Shown here piece by piece: positions 25,481 through 34,103 of a stretch of DNA of 64,000 nucleotides (position 1 is its first letter; every line of letters starts with the position of its first letter). A program made the translations under genes and the position numbers. Origin of the DNA: Novosphingobium album (ex Liu et al. 2023) (GTDB taxonomy: Bacteria > Pseudomonadota > Alphaproteobacteria > Sphingomonadales > Sphingomonadaceae). The stretch lies in NCBI RefSeq assembly GCF_029076845.1, contig NZ_JARESE010000012.1, positions 1 to 64,000 of the forward strand, written 5' to 3'. The notes below the pieces were generated by a model that ran no database searches, had not been told where the DNA came from, and saw nothing but the letters and a program-made list of their open reading frames with translations.

Positions 25481-26758
25481 TCAGCCAGCGACCGAGGGGC
25501 TGCTGCCCGCCGGAAGCACCGATGCGCCGGAAGATGCCGGCGCCACGTCGGCCGACCAGTCGGGATAGCGCCCGAGCGACGCGAACAGCATCGCGGCGAC
25601 CAGGCTGACCGGCACGACCGCGATCAGGAGGAGATGGTACGTTCCTGTAACGTCATAGATATAGTTGGCCGCAACCGGCGCCGCGCCCGAGCCGAACAGG
25701 ACGACGCCGTTGATCATGCCGAACAGCGTGCCGAACTTGCGCATACCGAGATGGCGCGCGGCGAGATAGCCGCAGGCATCGACCTCGGTCCCCGCGGAGA
25801 GGCCGAGAAACAGGGCCGCGACCGCCACGGGTCCGACCGAGCCCGGAAACAGCGTGAGCAGCAATGCGGTCACCACGGGCGAGACGGCGGCCGCGGCGGC
25901 CACTTTCTTTGCATCGAAGCGGTCCAGCAGGAAGCCGCCCCCCAATCTGCCGACGATCGATCCGATACCGATCAGCCCTGCCAGCCAGGCTGCCGTCGCG
26001 GTATCGAAGCCCTGGCTGTCAAGCACCGGCACGGCGTTCACCGTCAGCGCGATGCTCGAAACGGCGAACAGCAGCACGGCGGCGGCAAGCTTGCGAAACG
26101 ACGGCGCTGCCAAGCCCTCGCGCACGTCGAAGCCGGTTATCTCGACCGCCGCGTCATGGACGACAGTGTCGCGCGCGGCGCGGAAGAACAGCAGCACCAG
26201 CGGAAAGACAATGACCCCACCGATCACCGCCAGCCCTATATAAGCGCCGCGCCAGCCATATTCCGTGACCAGCGCACTGGTCGCCAGCGGAGTGACGGCG
26301 GCGCTGAGCCCGGTCCCGCACAGCGCGAAGGCCAGCGCCTTGCCGCGATGGACGGAGAACAGACTGTTGAGCGCCGCTGCCCAGACAGTGGTCACCAGAA
26401 GCATGGATGCGACCCCGAGAAGCGCCCAATGCAGCCACCACGACCAGATGTCCGGGCCGGCCCGCGACAAAAGGGCCAGCGCGCCGCAGAAGGCGACCAC
26501 GCCGATCGCGGCGATCCGGCGCGGCCCGAAGCGATCGATCGCAATTCCCGCGACAGGTGCGCCGACGAGCCCCATCATGGCGATGATCATCGGCCCCATC
26601 GATATCTCGGTGCGGCTCCAACCGAATTCGCGCTCGAGCGGGCCCATGATCACCCCGAGCGAATAGCCGTTGACCGCCGCCAGCATGATCCCGGCGATGC
26701 TCGCCAGGAGCACCGGCCAATGCCGCCACTCGCCGCTCGGCCCGCGGGTGCGCGTCAC
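25481..26758 (-). CDS. MFS transporter, monocarboxylate/oxalate-formate type
   Basis: A 425-residue major facilitator with 12 predicted helices. The loop 2-3 motif is in VAGIAIDRFGPRR, and the GWSRTEIS segment after helix 1 is typical of the monocarboxylate/oxalate-formate antiporter branch. Probably imports an organic acid of the island across the inner membrane. The start is taken as GTG 26758, which overlaps the TGA of the upstream gene (GTGA) and has AGGCGGA before it; ATG 26791 is the alternative with a 37-bp overlap. Confidence 0.9.
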   Translation of the reverse strand: MTRTRGPSGEWRHWPVLLASIAGIMLAAVNGYSLGVIMGPLEREFGWSRTEISMGPMIIAMMGLVGAPVAGIAIDRFGPRRIAAIGVVAFCGALALLSRAGPDIWSWWLHWALLGVASMLLVTTVWAAALNSLFSVHRGKALAFALCGTGLSAAVTPLATSALVTEYGWRGAYIGLAVIGGVIVFPLVLLFFRAARDTVVHDAAVEITGFDVREGLAAPSFRKLAAAVLLFAVSSIALTVNAVPVLDSQGFDTATAAWLAGLIGIGSIVGRLGGGFLLDRFDAKKVAAAAAVSPVVTALLLTLFPGSVGPVAVAALFLGLSAGTEVDACGYLAARHLGMRKFGTLFGMINGVVLFGSGAAPVAANYIYDVTGTYHLLLIAVVPVSLVAAMLFASLGRYPDWSADVAPASSGASVLPAGSSPSVAG

Positions 26759-27816
26759 GATCGGTCCGCCTGACGTTCCGCGCCTTGCCATATGCCGGCT
26801 GGCGCCGCGACCAGACCCGCGCCGCGAAGGCCCAGGATTCCGGGCGGAGCCGCGTTGACCTCGAACACGGCGCTGACGGCCGGCAGGGCGGTGACAATCG
26901 CATGTTCAAGGTGCGACCAGTCCTGCGGCACCGTGACCGCGACCCGCAGGGCGATGCCGGGCTCGCCATCGACATCGACGAGGTAGTTGTGTTCGTCGAT
27001 CTCCCAGCCCTCGTTGAGCGCCCGTGTCATGTACCAGATCACGCGCTGACGCACGACGGTGCGGCCGTCGACCTTGCCATCCCATCCGCCGCGCAGCGCC
27101 GCATGGCTTCCCTTCGCGATACGGAACCAGCCAAGGTTGATGTCCTCGGCGGCGGTCGCGTATTCGACAAGGAATTCGACCTCGTCGAGTTCGAATTCGA
27201 GCGCTTCGGCGATGCGGACGACCGAGTCGCGGAACGAGATCAGCGCGACGCGGGCCGATTGCAGAACCTCCGCCGTGGCTTCGGGCAACGACATGCCCAC
27301 GGCAAGCCAGGTCTCCACCGATTCGTAGTGCGCGACGCTGACGCTTTCGGTCACCATGACCGAATCCACCCGCCGGCAGATCGCCGTCGCGGTCGCGGCC
27401 AGGGTATCGAGCCAGCCGGGGTTGATGCCCGTTATATAAAGCGAGCTGCCGCCCTGCGCACAGGCCGCCTCCAGCCTTTCGCGGACCTCCCCCTCCACGC
27501 CGCCCAGGTTGTTCAGCAGGTTGGTGCTGATGACGTCGCTGCCCGATGCCAGCAACCTGACGAGATGTTCGAGATCGGCCATGAACGGCGTGTAGATGAC
27601 CGTGTCGGGCGAAAGCGCCACAAGCGCTTCCACATCGTCCGTGGCTCTGACGCCGCAATCGGGCCGCCCGCAGATCGCCCCCGCGTCCACTCCCACCTTG
27701 TCCGCAGAATGGGCAAAGACACCGACCAGTTCCAGCCGGGGATCGTCGAAGATCGCGCGCAAGGCCATCTTGCCCACCTTGCCCGTCGTCCACTGGACGA
27801 TCTTCCGCCTTTCCAT
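26755..27816 (-). CDS. Diaminopentanoate-dehydrogenase-like NAD(P)-binding protein, second copy
   Basis: A 353-residue relative of the protein at 23822. The Rossmann start is KIVQWTTGKVGKMALRAIFDDPRLELVGVFAH; the middle region has ITGINPGWLDTLAATATAICRR, where the other copy has GGGVHPGFAGDILPL. It forms a two-gene unit with the MFS transporter and is divergent from the second TonB receptor. The substrate is unknown; a role as reductase or dehydrogenase in the island is inference. Confidence 0.82.
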   Translation of the reverse strand: MERRKIVQWTTGKVGKMALRAIFDDPRLELVGVFAHSADKVGVDAGAICGRPDCGVRATDDVEALVALSPDTVIYTPFMADLEHLVRLLASGSDVISTNLLNNLGGVEGEVRERLEAACAQGGSSLYITGINPGWLDTLAATATAICRRVDSVMVTESVSVAHYESVETWLAVGMSLPEATAEVLQSARVALISFRDSVVRIAEALEFELDEVEFLVEYATAAEDINLGWFRIAKGSHAALRGGWDGKVDGRTVVRQRVIWYMTRALNEGWEIDEHNYLVDVDGEPGIALRVAVTVPQDWSHLEHAIVTALPAVSAVFEVNAAPPGILGLRGAGLVAAPAGIWQGAERQADRS

Positions 27817-27891
27817 TCTCTCGCTCTCCCAAGACGACGGGCCTGCTCGCCGCCGATCATTTTTCTCGTCCAGTCAATACGACGTAATGCT

Positions 27892-27924
27892 AGACATAAC
27901 GTCTTCTAATATGACATACCGTCT
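27892..27924. promoter_or_regulatory. Tandem RGAC-N5-GTCY sites, second TonB receptor
   Basis: AGAC-ATAAC-GTCT at 27892-27904 and TGAC-ATACC-GTCT at 27912-27924 start exactly 20 bp apart, that is two helical turns, so two dimers could bind the same face. They lie between the divergent dehydrogenase-MFS unit (start 27816) and the receptor (start 28001). Confidence 0.55.
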
Positions 27925-28000
27925 GAGCCAGACAAGCTTGAAAAGCAGGCGATGCGGCAGTCAGCACGATCTGACGAGCCGCCAGACAGGGAGATGATCG

Positions 28001-30592
28001 ATGGAAAGGCATACCGGCCTTGCGACCAAAAGAAGCGTCCTGCTTGCGGCGACCGCGCTAAGCGCGCTCGCCAGCACTCCGGCATGGGCGCAAAATAGCG
28101 ACGCGTCGGCGACGAACGGCGCGGACATCATCGTCACGGCCCGCCGCGTCGAGGAGCGGCTGCAGGACGTGCCGATCTCGATTACAGTGTTCAATCAGAC
28201 ACAGCTCGACAAGAGCAACATCACCAACGGCGTCGAACTGGCGAGTTTCACGCCTTCGTTGACCGCGAATTCGCGCTTCGGCCAGTCCAACGCGAGCTTC
28301 GCCATCCGCGGCTTCACCCAGGAGCTTCGCACCGCTCCCTCGGTCGGCGTTTATTTTGCCGAAGTGACCGCGCCGCGCGCCGGTCTTGTCGGATCCTATT
28401 TCGGCGAGGGTGCCGGCGCGGGCCTCTATTTCGATCTTCAGAACGTGCAGGTGCTCAAAGGCCCGCAAGGCACCCTGTTCGGCCGGAACACCACGGGCGG
28501 CGCCATCGTGCTCGTGCCCCAGCGGCCGACCGACCGATTCGAAGGCTACGTCGAAGGCACCGTCGGCAACTTCAACCTGCGCCGCGTTCAAGGGGCGATC
28601 AACCTGCCGCTGTCGGACGCGCTGCGCCTGCGCCTGGGCGGCGACTACGAAAAGCGCGACGGCTATCTCAAGAACATATCGGGCATCGGCCCCAGCCGCC
28701 TTGGCGACCGCGATCGCTATGCGCTTCGCGCCAGCGTGCTGTGGGACATTTCGCCCGACATAGAGAACTACACGGTGGCCTATATCCAGCGTTCGTCGGA
28801 CACCGGCGTGATCCCCAAGATCACCGAGTGCAACAACTCCATCCCGATCAACGGCCGCATCCCCGCAATGGGCAACCAGGCCTGCGCCCAGATGGCCCGG
28901 GAAGCGGGCCAGAGCTTCTGGACCGTTCAGAACGCCCTGGTGAACCCGGACAACACGGCCCGGCAATGGCAGGTCATCAACCAGACCAAATGGGTGGCCT
29001 CCGACAGCATCACCGTGCGCAACATCGCAAGCTATGGCGAATACAAGGCGCAGTTCCGCAACGCCACGTTCGGGGAGTACTTCCCGCTGGGCGGAGACAA
29101 CCCGCCCGATGCCTCGCTGATCTTCACCTGGTCCTATCCGATCGGTGAGCCGACCGGTCCGGGCGGTCTCTCGCCCGGCGGAAAGCTGCTGCCGCGCGCC
29201 AACCAGTGGACGCTCAGCGAGGAGCTTCAGCTTGTCGGCAACCTGCCCAACCTCGAATGGCAGGCCGGCTTCTATTACGAGAAAAGCCAGTCGATCGGCC
29301 TTTCGGGGGCCAACAGCGCCAGCTTCGCGGCCTGCCCGGGCAATCCGCCCGTGATCGAGACCGGCACGTGCATTCCCGTGTTCGGCCCCGCGAGCGCGAT
29401 CTATTCCCCCGCGATCAACCAGTCGAAGTTCCGTGATATCGGCGCCTATGGGCAGGCGACCTATTCCTTCTCCGACCAGCTCAAGCTGACGGGCGGGTTC
29501 CGCTACACCTGGGACCGCGTCGAAGGTGAGAACGTCTCGGCCGTGCGCCGGGCGGTGAATGGCCCCTTCACCTGCACGTTCGCGCCTATCGTCGGACCGA
29601 CGATCCCCAATCCGGCCAATCCCAACGCGCGCATCGGCGCGCCGATCACCGATATCAACGAGTGCCGGATCAATCCGAAAACGTCATCGAGCGCGCCAAC
29701 CTGGATGATCGACCTCGATTACTTCCCGATCCCCGACATGATGATCTACGCCAAGTACAGCCGCGGCTATCGCCAGGGGACGGTCAACATCTTCGCCTCG
29801 GTGGGCTCCAGCTTCGACACGATCGCGCCCGAGAAGGTCGACGTCTATGAAGCGGGCCTCAAGACAAGCTGGCGCGGCGCCGCGCCGGGGTCGTTCAACG
29901 TGGCCGCGTTCTACAACGACTTCACCAACCAGCAGGTCCTGCTGGGCCTTGAGGATCGTGTGCTGAACCGCGCGACGGCGACGGCGACCGTCGTCAACGT
30001 CGGCAACTCGACAATCCAGGGCATCGAAGCGGACGCCACCGTGCGCTTGGCCGATGCGGTGACGCTAAGCGGCAACGCGGCCTACCTCGATACCAAGATC
30101 AAGTCGCTGACCTTCCCGACGCTCGGCCCCGACGTGCCCTATGACACGCTCGTCGCCACCGTTTTCCCGGGATCGGCCCTGCCCTTCACGCCGAAGTGGA
30201 AGATGACGCTTACGGCGGCCTGGGATCTGCCGCTGCCCGAAGATATCGGCAAGGTCACTCTCAGCGGCACGTTCAGCTACACCGACAAGCTGCTCAACCA
30301 GGCCGGCAATCCGGACGGCGATCCGGCGCGCAACATTCCGCCCGGAGTGCAGCGCGGCAACGGCATCTTCGTGCCGAACATCTACCTGCCATCCGTCAGC
30401 CTGTGGAACTTCAACCTGAGCTGGAACGACGCGCTGCAGTTGCCGGTGGATATCTCGGCATTCGTCGTGAATGCGACCAATGAGAAATACTATCTCAGCT
30501 ATAACAACCGCAACAGCGTCGGCTTCGCCTCGCAGCTCCCCGCCGAGCCGCGGACCTGGGGCGTGAAGCTGCGCTATCGCTTCGGCAGCTAG
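28001..30592 (+). CDS. TonB-dependent outer-membrane receptor, second
   Basis: An 863-residue receptor with a signal peptide (AWA-QN, near 30/31), a TonB box (DIIVTARR, 42-49), a plug with GPQGTLFGRNTTGGAIVLVP, and a barrel ending LRYRFGS. It is longer than the copy at 21055 because of bigger extracellular loops; two of these contain closely spaced Cys that may form disulfides (AACPGN...TGTC, TCTFAP...NECR). It shares a promoter operator with the other receptor and presumably imports the same or a related compound. Confidence 0.94.
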   Translation: MERHTGLATKRSVLLAATALSALASTPAWAQNSDASATNGADIIVTARRVEERLQDVPISITVFNQTQLDKSNITNGVELASFTPSLTANSRFGQSNASFAIRGFTQELRTAPSVGVYFAEVTAPRAGLVGSYFGEGAGAGLYFDLQNVQVLKGPQGTLFGRNTTGGAIVLVPQRPTDRFEGYVEGTVGNFNLRRVQGAINLPLSDALRLRLGGDYEKRDGYLKNISGIGPSRLGDRDRYALRASVLWDISPDIENYTVAYIQRSSDTGVIPKITECNNSIPINGRIPAMGNQACAQMAREAGQSFWTVQNALVNPDNTARQWQVINQTKWVASDSITVRNIASYGEYKAQFRNATFGEYFPLGGDNPPDASLIFTWSYPIGEPTGPGGLSPGGKLLPRANQWTLSEELQLVGNLPNLEWQAGFYYEKSQSIGLSGANSASFAACPGNPPVIETGTCIPVFGPASAIYSPAINQSKFRDIGAYGQATYSFSDQLKLTGGFRYTWDRVEGENVSAVRRAVNGPFTCTFAPIVGPTIPNPANPNARIGAPITDINECRINPKTSSSAPTWMIDLDYFPIPDMMIYAKYSRGYRQGTVNIFASVGSSFDTIAPEKVDVYEAGLKTSWRGAAPGSFNVAAFYNDFTNQQVLLGLEDRVLNRATATATVVNVGNSTIQGIEADATVRLADAVTLSGNAAYLDTKIKSLTFPTLGPDVPYDTLVATVFPGSALPFTPKWKMTLTAAWDLPLPEDIGKVTLSGTFSYTDKLLNQAGNPDGDPARNIPPGVQRGNGIFVPNIYLPSVSLWNFNLSWNDALQLPVDISAFVVNATNEKYYLSYNNRNSVGFASQLPAEPRTWGVKLRYRFGS

Positions 30593-30615
30593 CTGCCGTC
30601 GGGCAGCGGCGGCCC

Positions 30616-30667
30616 GCACCGAAGGAAAGCGCAACCCGCCATCGGGCGAGCTTTCCCTTCGGTGCGA
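30616..30667. terminator. Hairpin between receptor and efflux genes
   Basis: CGCACCGAAGGAAAGC and a nearly exact complement (one bulged C) separated by about 19 nt, located 24 bp past the receptor stop and before the convergent NodT-type gene. It probably ends the receptor transcript. Confidence 0.55.
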
Positions 30668-30774
30668 CGCGCCCGCCGCGAAGTTGGCCAAAGCGTGCGT
30701 CTGCAAGCCCGGCCCTGATCCGGCCTGGCCGGGATTGCTCCCGTCCATCGCCGGGAACAGGATAGGTCCTGGCC

Positions 30775-32214
30775 CTAGCTCTGCCAGCCACCGCCCAGGG
30801 CGCGAAAGGATAACACCGCCGCCCGGGCCGCGTCCGACTGGGCAGTCACGCGCGCGTCGCGGGCTTGCAGCAGGCGGCCGGTGGATTGCAGCACCTCGAC
30901 CCGGCTCACGACGCCGCGCGCCTCGGCCGTCCGCACGATCTGCCACCGCCGCCCGAACGAATCCTCGCTCGCCCGCAGCAATTGCGCCTGTGCCTGGCTC
31001 TTGGCGAGCGAGGTGAAGGCATTCTCGACATCGGCGGTCGCCTGCAGCACCGCCAGGCGATACGCCGCCAGCGCCTCGCCATAGTGCCCGCGTGCGGCGG
31101 CGACTTCGGCATCGACGCGACCGAAATCGAACAGCCGCCAGCGCACGCCGGCGATCGCCTGCGCTTGCGCGCCGCCGGAGCCGAGCAGGCTTGCGGCCGA
31201 AGTGCTAGAAAAGCCGAGCAACGCCGATAGCGAGAAATGCGGATAGTATTCGGCGATTGCCGTGCCGATCCGCGCGTTGGCGGCGGCAAGCCTGCGCTCG
31301 GCGATGATGATGTCCGGCCGCCGGCGCAGCAGGCTGGCCGGCCCCTCGGCGCTGGCGATTGCCGGCGGGGCGGGAATGGCGGAAGGTGCGGCAAGCGCCC
31401 CGTGCCAGCTTCCGGGAACGGCGCCCATCAGCACTTCGAGCGTGTTGGTCGCCGTTTCGAGCGCCGATTCGAGCGGCGGCACTTGCGCTTCGATGCGCGC
31501 GCAGGTGCTTTGCGCTTCCCGCAAGTCGGCCTCGGCCAGCAGGCCGCGCGCATACTGCAATCGGGCAAGATCGAGCAGTTGCCGCTGCGTCCCGGCCTGT
31601 TCGCGCACGATCGCCAGCCGCGCCTGCAGCGTGCGCAGCTGGATATAGGTGTCGGCGGCTTCGGCCACGACCGCGACACGGGCCGCCGCGGCCCCTGCAT
31701 CGGCAGCCTGATAGTCCGCCAGCGCGGCCTGCTGGCCGCGGCGAAGCCCGCCGAAGATATCGGCGTCCCAGCTCGCCCCGGCACCCAGATCATAGAGATT
31801 GCCGTCCCGGTCCACGCCCAGCGCGTTCTGGATCTGGCCGATCGGGGTTTCGACGGACTGGTGCGCCGTCGCGGCGGACCCGTTCAACGCGCCACTGGGC
31901 AGCAGCGCGGCCCGCGCGATGGCCACCGCCGCGCGCGCCTGGCGAACACGGGCGACGGCCTGCGCGAGATCGAGGTTTTCGGCCAGCGCCTGGTCCACCA
32001 CCTTGTCCAGCATAGGATCGCCGAACCCGCGCCACCAGGACGTGAGATCGATTTGTGGCCCCGATGCGGGCGCCAGGCCGCTGCCCGCGCGGAAGCCGGC
32101 GGCCATTTGCGGATCGGGCGGCTGGTAATCCGGGCCGACCATGCAGCCGCTCAGCGCAAGGGCGAGCGCAAGCGTGGCGGAGAAACGAACGGTGCGCGCC
32201 AAAACGCATGGCAT
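30775..32214 (-). CDS. Outer-membrane efflux lipoprotein, NodT/OprM family
   Basis: A 479-residue RND outer-membrane factor. The signal peptide ends in the lipobox LSGC with lipidated C24, followed by two outer-membrane-efflux repeats with long periplasmic helices (about 60-250 and 270-470). It forms the trimeric exit duct for the adaptor and pump encoded on the other side of the TetR gene. It is transcribed divergently from tetR, with an operator in the 91-bp gap. Confidence 0.93.
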   Translation of the reverse strand: MPCVLARTVRFSATLALALALSGCMVGPDYQPPDPQMAAGFRAGSGLAPASGPQIDLTSWWRGFGDPMLDKVVDQALAENLDLAQAVARVRQARAAVAIARAALLPSGALNGSAATAHQSVETPIGQIQNALGVDRDGNLYDLGAGASWDADIFGGLRRGQQAALADYQAADAGAAAARVAVVAEAADTYIQLRTLQARLAIVREQAGTQRQLLDLARLQYARGLLAEADLREAQSTCARIEAQVPPLESALETATNTLEVLMGAVPGSWHGALAAPSAIPAPPAIASAEGPASLLRRRPDIIIAERRLAAANARIGTAIAEYYPHFSLSALLGFSSTSAASLLGSGGAQAQAIAGVRWRLFDFGRVDAEVAAARGHYGEALAAYRLAVLQATADVENAFTSLAKSQAQAQLLRASEDSFGRRWQIVRTAEARGVVSRVEVLQSTGRLLQARDARVTAQSDAARAAVLSFRALGGGWQS

Positions 32215-32243
32215 GACGGCTTCCCCGGAGCGACTGCGGAACT

Positions 32244-32269
32244 TGTGACGAAATCACACAATCGTCACA
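32244..32269. promoter_or_regulatory. TetR operator, outer-membrane factor/tetR promoter
   Basis: TGTGACGA and its exact complement TCGTCACA flank a 10-bp spacer. The same GTGACGA-N10-TCGTCAC design occurs twice before the adaptor gene. The position between two divergent genes fits co-repression of the outer-membrane factor and tetR. Confidence 0.7.
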
Positions 32270-32305
32270 TGACGTCAATCGGGAAATTGGTGTAAGAATG
32301 CGGCC

Positions 32306-32938
32306 ATGAACGGTGTTACGGACAAGCGCCGGCTTTCGCAGGGGGCCGGCCAGCGCGGGCCCGCCGAGCACGAACGCCGCGATCAGATCATTCGCGCGGC
32401 CGAGCAGCACATCCATGCGGTGGGCTATCGGCGCACCTCGGTGGCCGACCTTGCGCGCGCGATCGGCGTATCGACCGCCTATATCTACAAGTTCTTCGAT
32501 TCGAAGCGCGCGATCGGCGAGGCGATCTGCGCGATGACGCTTCACGGGATCGCCGACAAGCTGTGGTCGATCGCGGAGGGGCCTGGCTCCGCGGAAGTCA
32601 GACTTCGGTTGATTTACAGTGCCTTGGTGGAACAGGGGCGCGCCATGTACTTCAACGAGCGCCAGCTTCACGAGATCACGCTGGTCGCCGTGGAGCAGAA
32701 CTGGAGTTCGATCGGCACGTATATCGATACGTTGCAGCAGATCGTCCGCCGCATCGTGCTCGACGGGCGCGAGGCCGGCGAGTTCGAGCGCAAGACGCCG
32801 ATCGACGAAGTGTGCGGCGCCATCCTCCAGACCATGGCCCCCTTCTCGCATCCCGTGCTTCTCCAGGTCCGGCTTGATAACCTCGATGAGAGTGCCGGGG
32901 CGGTGGCACGGCTGGTGCTGCGCAGCCTGGCGCCGTGA
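32306..32938 (+). CDS. TetR-family regulator of the RND pump
   Basis: A 210-residue TetR protein with the helix-turn-helix at about 25-72 (QIIRAAEQHIHAVGYRRTSVADLARAIGVSTAYIYKFFDSK). The C-terminal domain has a TetR_C_7/AefR-like look, as is common for RND-pump repressors. It sits between the outer-membrane factor and the adaptor-pump pair, and identical-design operators lie on both sides of it, so it very likely represses all three and itself. Confidence 0.92.
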   Translation: MNGVTDKRRLSQGAGQRGPAEHERRDQIIRAAEQHIHAVGYRRTSVADLARAIGVSTAYIYKFFDSKRAIGEAICAMTLHGIADKLWSIAEGPGSAEVRLRLIYSALVEQGRAMYFNERQLHEITLVAVEQNWSSIGTYIDTLQQIVRRIVLDGREAGEFERKTPIDEVCGAILQTMAPFSHPVLLQVRLDNLDESAGAVARLVLRSLAP

Positions 32939-32950
32939 TTCGCGCGCCCG

Positions 32951-33004
32951 AAGTGACGAATTGACAGAATCGTCACTTAGTGACAGATAGCTGAAATCGT
33001 CACT
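32951..33004. promoter_or_regulatory. Two TetR operators before the RND adaptor gene
   Basis: Site one: AAGTGACGA / TCGTCACTT, 9-bp perfect arms around 10 bp (32951-32978). Site two: AGTGACAG / TCGTCACT around 10 bp (32979-33004), with two mismatches in the left half. The second ends 16 bp before the adaptor ATG, so binding would cover the promoter and ribosome site. Confidence 0.7.
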
Positions 33005-33020
33005 TCTCCGGGGTAGTTCC

Positions 33021-34103
33021 ATGCCTGGTGTGCATCCTTGGTCGCGGTCGCTGGCCGTGACCGCCGTCGTGCTGCTTGCCGGCTGTGGCGGGACCGCAGA
33101 GCGCGATCCGCGCACCGAAGCGCCCCTGGTGCAGATCGCCATCGCGCGGCCAGCGGGCGAAGCTTCGCGCAGCTTCACCGGCGTGGTCACGGCCCGCGTG
33201 CAGAGCGACGTGGGCTTCCGGGTGGGCGGCAAGGTGGTCGAACGGCTGGTGAACGCGGGCGATCGCGTCCGGCGTGGCCAGGCCCTCATGCGCATCGATC
33301 CCACCGATCTTGGCCTGGCGCTTGCCGTCCAACGGGAAACCGTCACGGCGGCGCGAGCCCAGGCAGTTCAGGCCGCCGCCGAGGAGCGGCGGCTGCGCGG
33401 GCTCGACAAGGAGGGCGCCATCACGGCCCAGGCCTATGACCAGGCCAAGGCCGCGGCCGACAGCGCGCGGGCGCAGCTGGCCGCCGCGGAGGCCGCCGCG
33501 CGCGCGGCCGGCAATGCGCGCGACTATGCCGTGCTGCGCGCGGATGCCGATGGCGTGGTGGTGGAGACGCTGGCCGAGCCCGGGCAAGTGGTGTCGGCCG
33601 GACAGCCGGTCATGCGCGTTGCCCAGGCAGGCCCGCGCGAGGCTTCGGTCAGCTTGCCCGAAACCGTCCGGCCGGCGATCGGTTCGATGGCGATCGCCAC
33701 GATCGAGAGCGGGGCCGCCGCTTCGCCGGCCCGGCTGCGCCAGCTCTCCGCCGCCGCCGATCCGCGCACCCGCACGTTCGACGCGCGCTATGTTCTGAGC
33801 GGCGCGGCCGCGCAGGCGCCGCTGGGCCGGACCGTCAGCGTCGCGCTTCCGGCGCCGCGCGACGAGGGCATCGTCGTCCCGCTGGGCGCGCTGTGGAACC
33901 CGGGCTCGGGCCCCGGGGTCTGGGTGCTGCCGCCGGGGCGCGACCAGGTCCGGTGGCGGCGCGTGCGTGTCGCCCGGCTCGATGCCGAAACCGCCGTGGT
34001 GGCTGCTGGCCTCCGCGCGAATGAGCGGGTGGTCGGACTTGGCGCGGACCAGCTTCATGCCGGGCAGACCATCCGCGTCCATGCCGCCGAAGGCACGCGA
34101 TGA
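33021..34103 (+). CDS. RND efflux periplasmic adaptor lipoprotein
   Basis: A 360-residue membrane-fusion protein with the lipobox LLAGC (C22). The lipoyl/barrel-sandwich halves are near 60-95 (VGGKVVERLVNAGDRVRRGQALMRIDP) and 165-195, a coiled-coil hairpin lies between (about 100-160), and beta-barrel and membrane-proximal domains follow. It bridges the pump and the outer-membrane factor. The last codons overlap the pump start by 4 bases (ATGA). Confidence 0.93.
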   Translation: MPGVHPWSRSLAVTAVVLLAGCGGTAERDPRTEAPLVQIAIARPAGEASRSFTGVVTARVQSDVGFRVGGKVVERLVNAGDRVRRGQALMRIDPTDLGLALAVQRETVTAARAQAVQAAAEERRLRGLDKEGAITAQAYDQAKAAADSARAQLAAAEAAARAAGNARDYAVLRADADGVVVETLAEPGQVVSAGQPVMRVAQAGPREASVSLPETVRPAIGSMAIATIESGAAASPARLRQLSAAADPRTRTFDARYVLSGAAAQAPLGRTVSVALPAPRDEGIVVPLGALWNPGSGPGVWVLPPGRDQVRWRRVRVARLDAETAVVAAGLRANERVVGLGADQLHAGQTIRVHAAEGTR

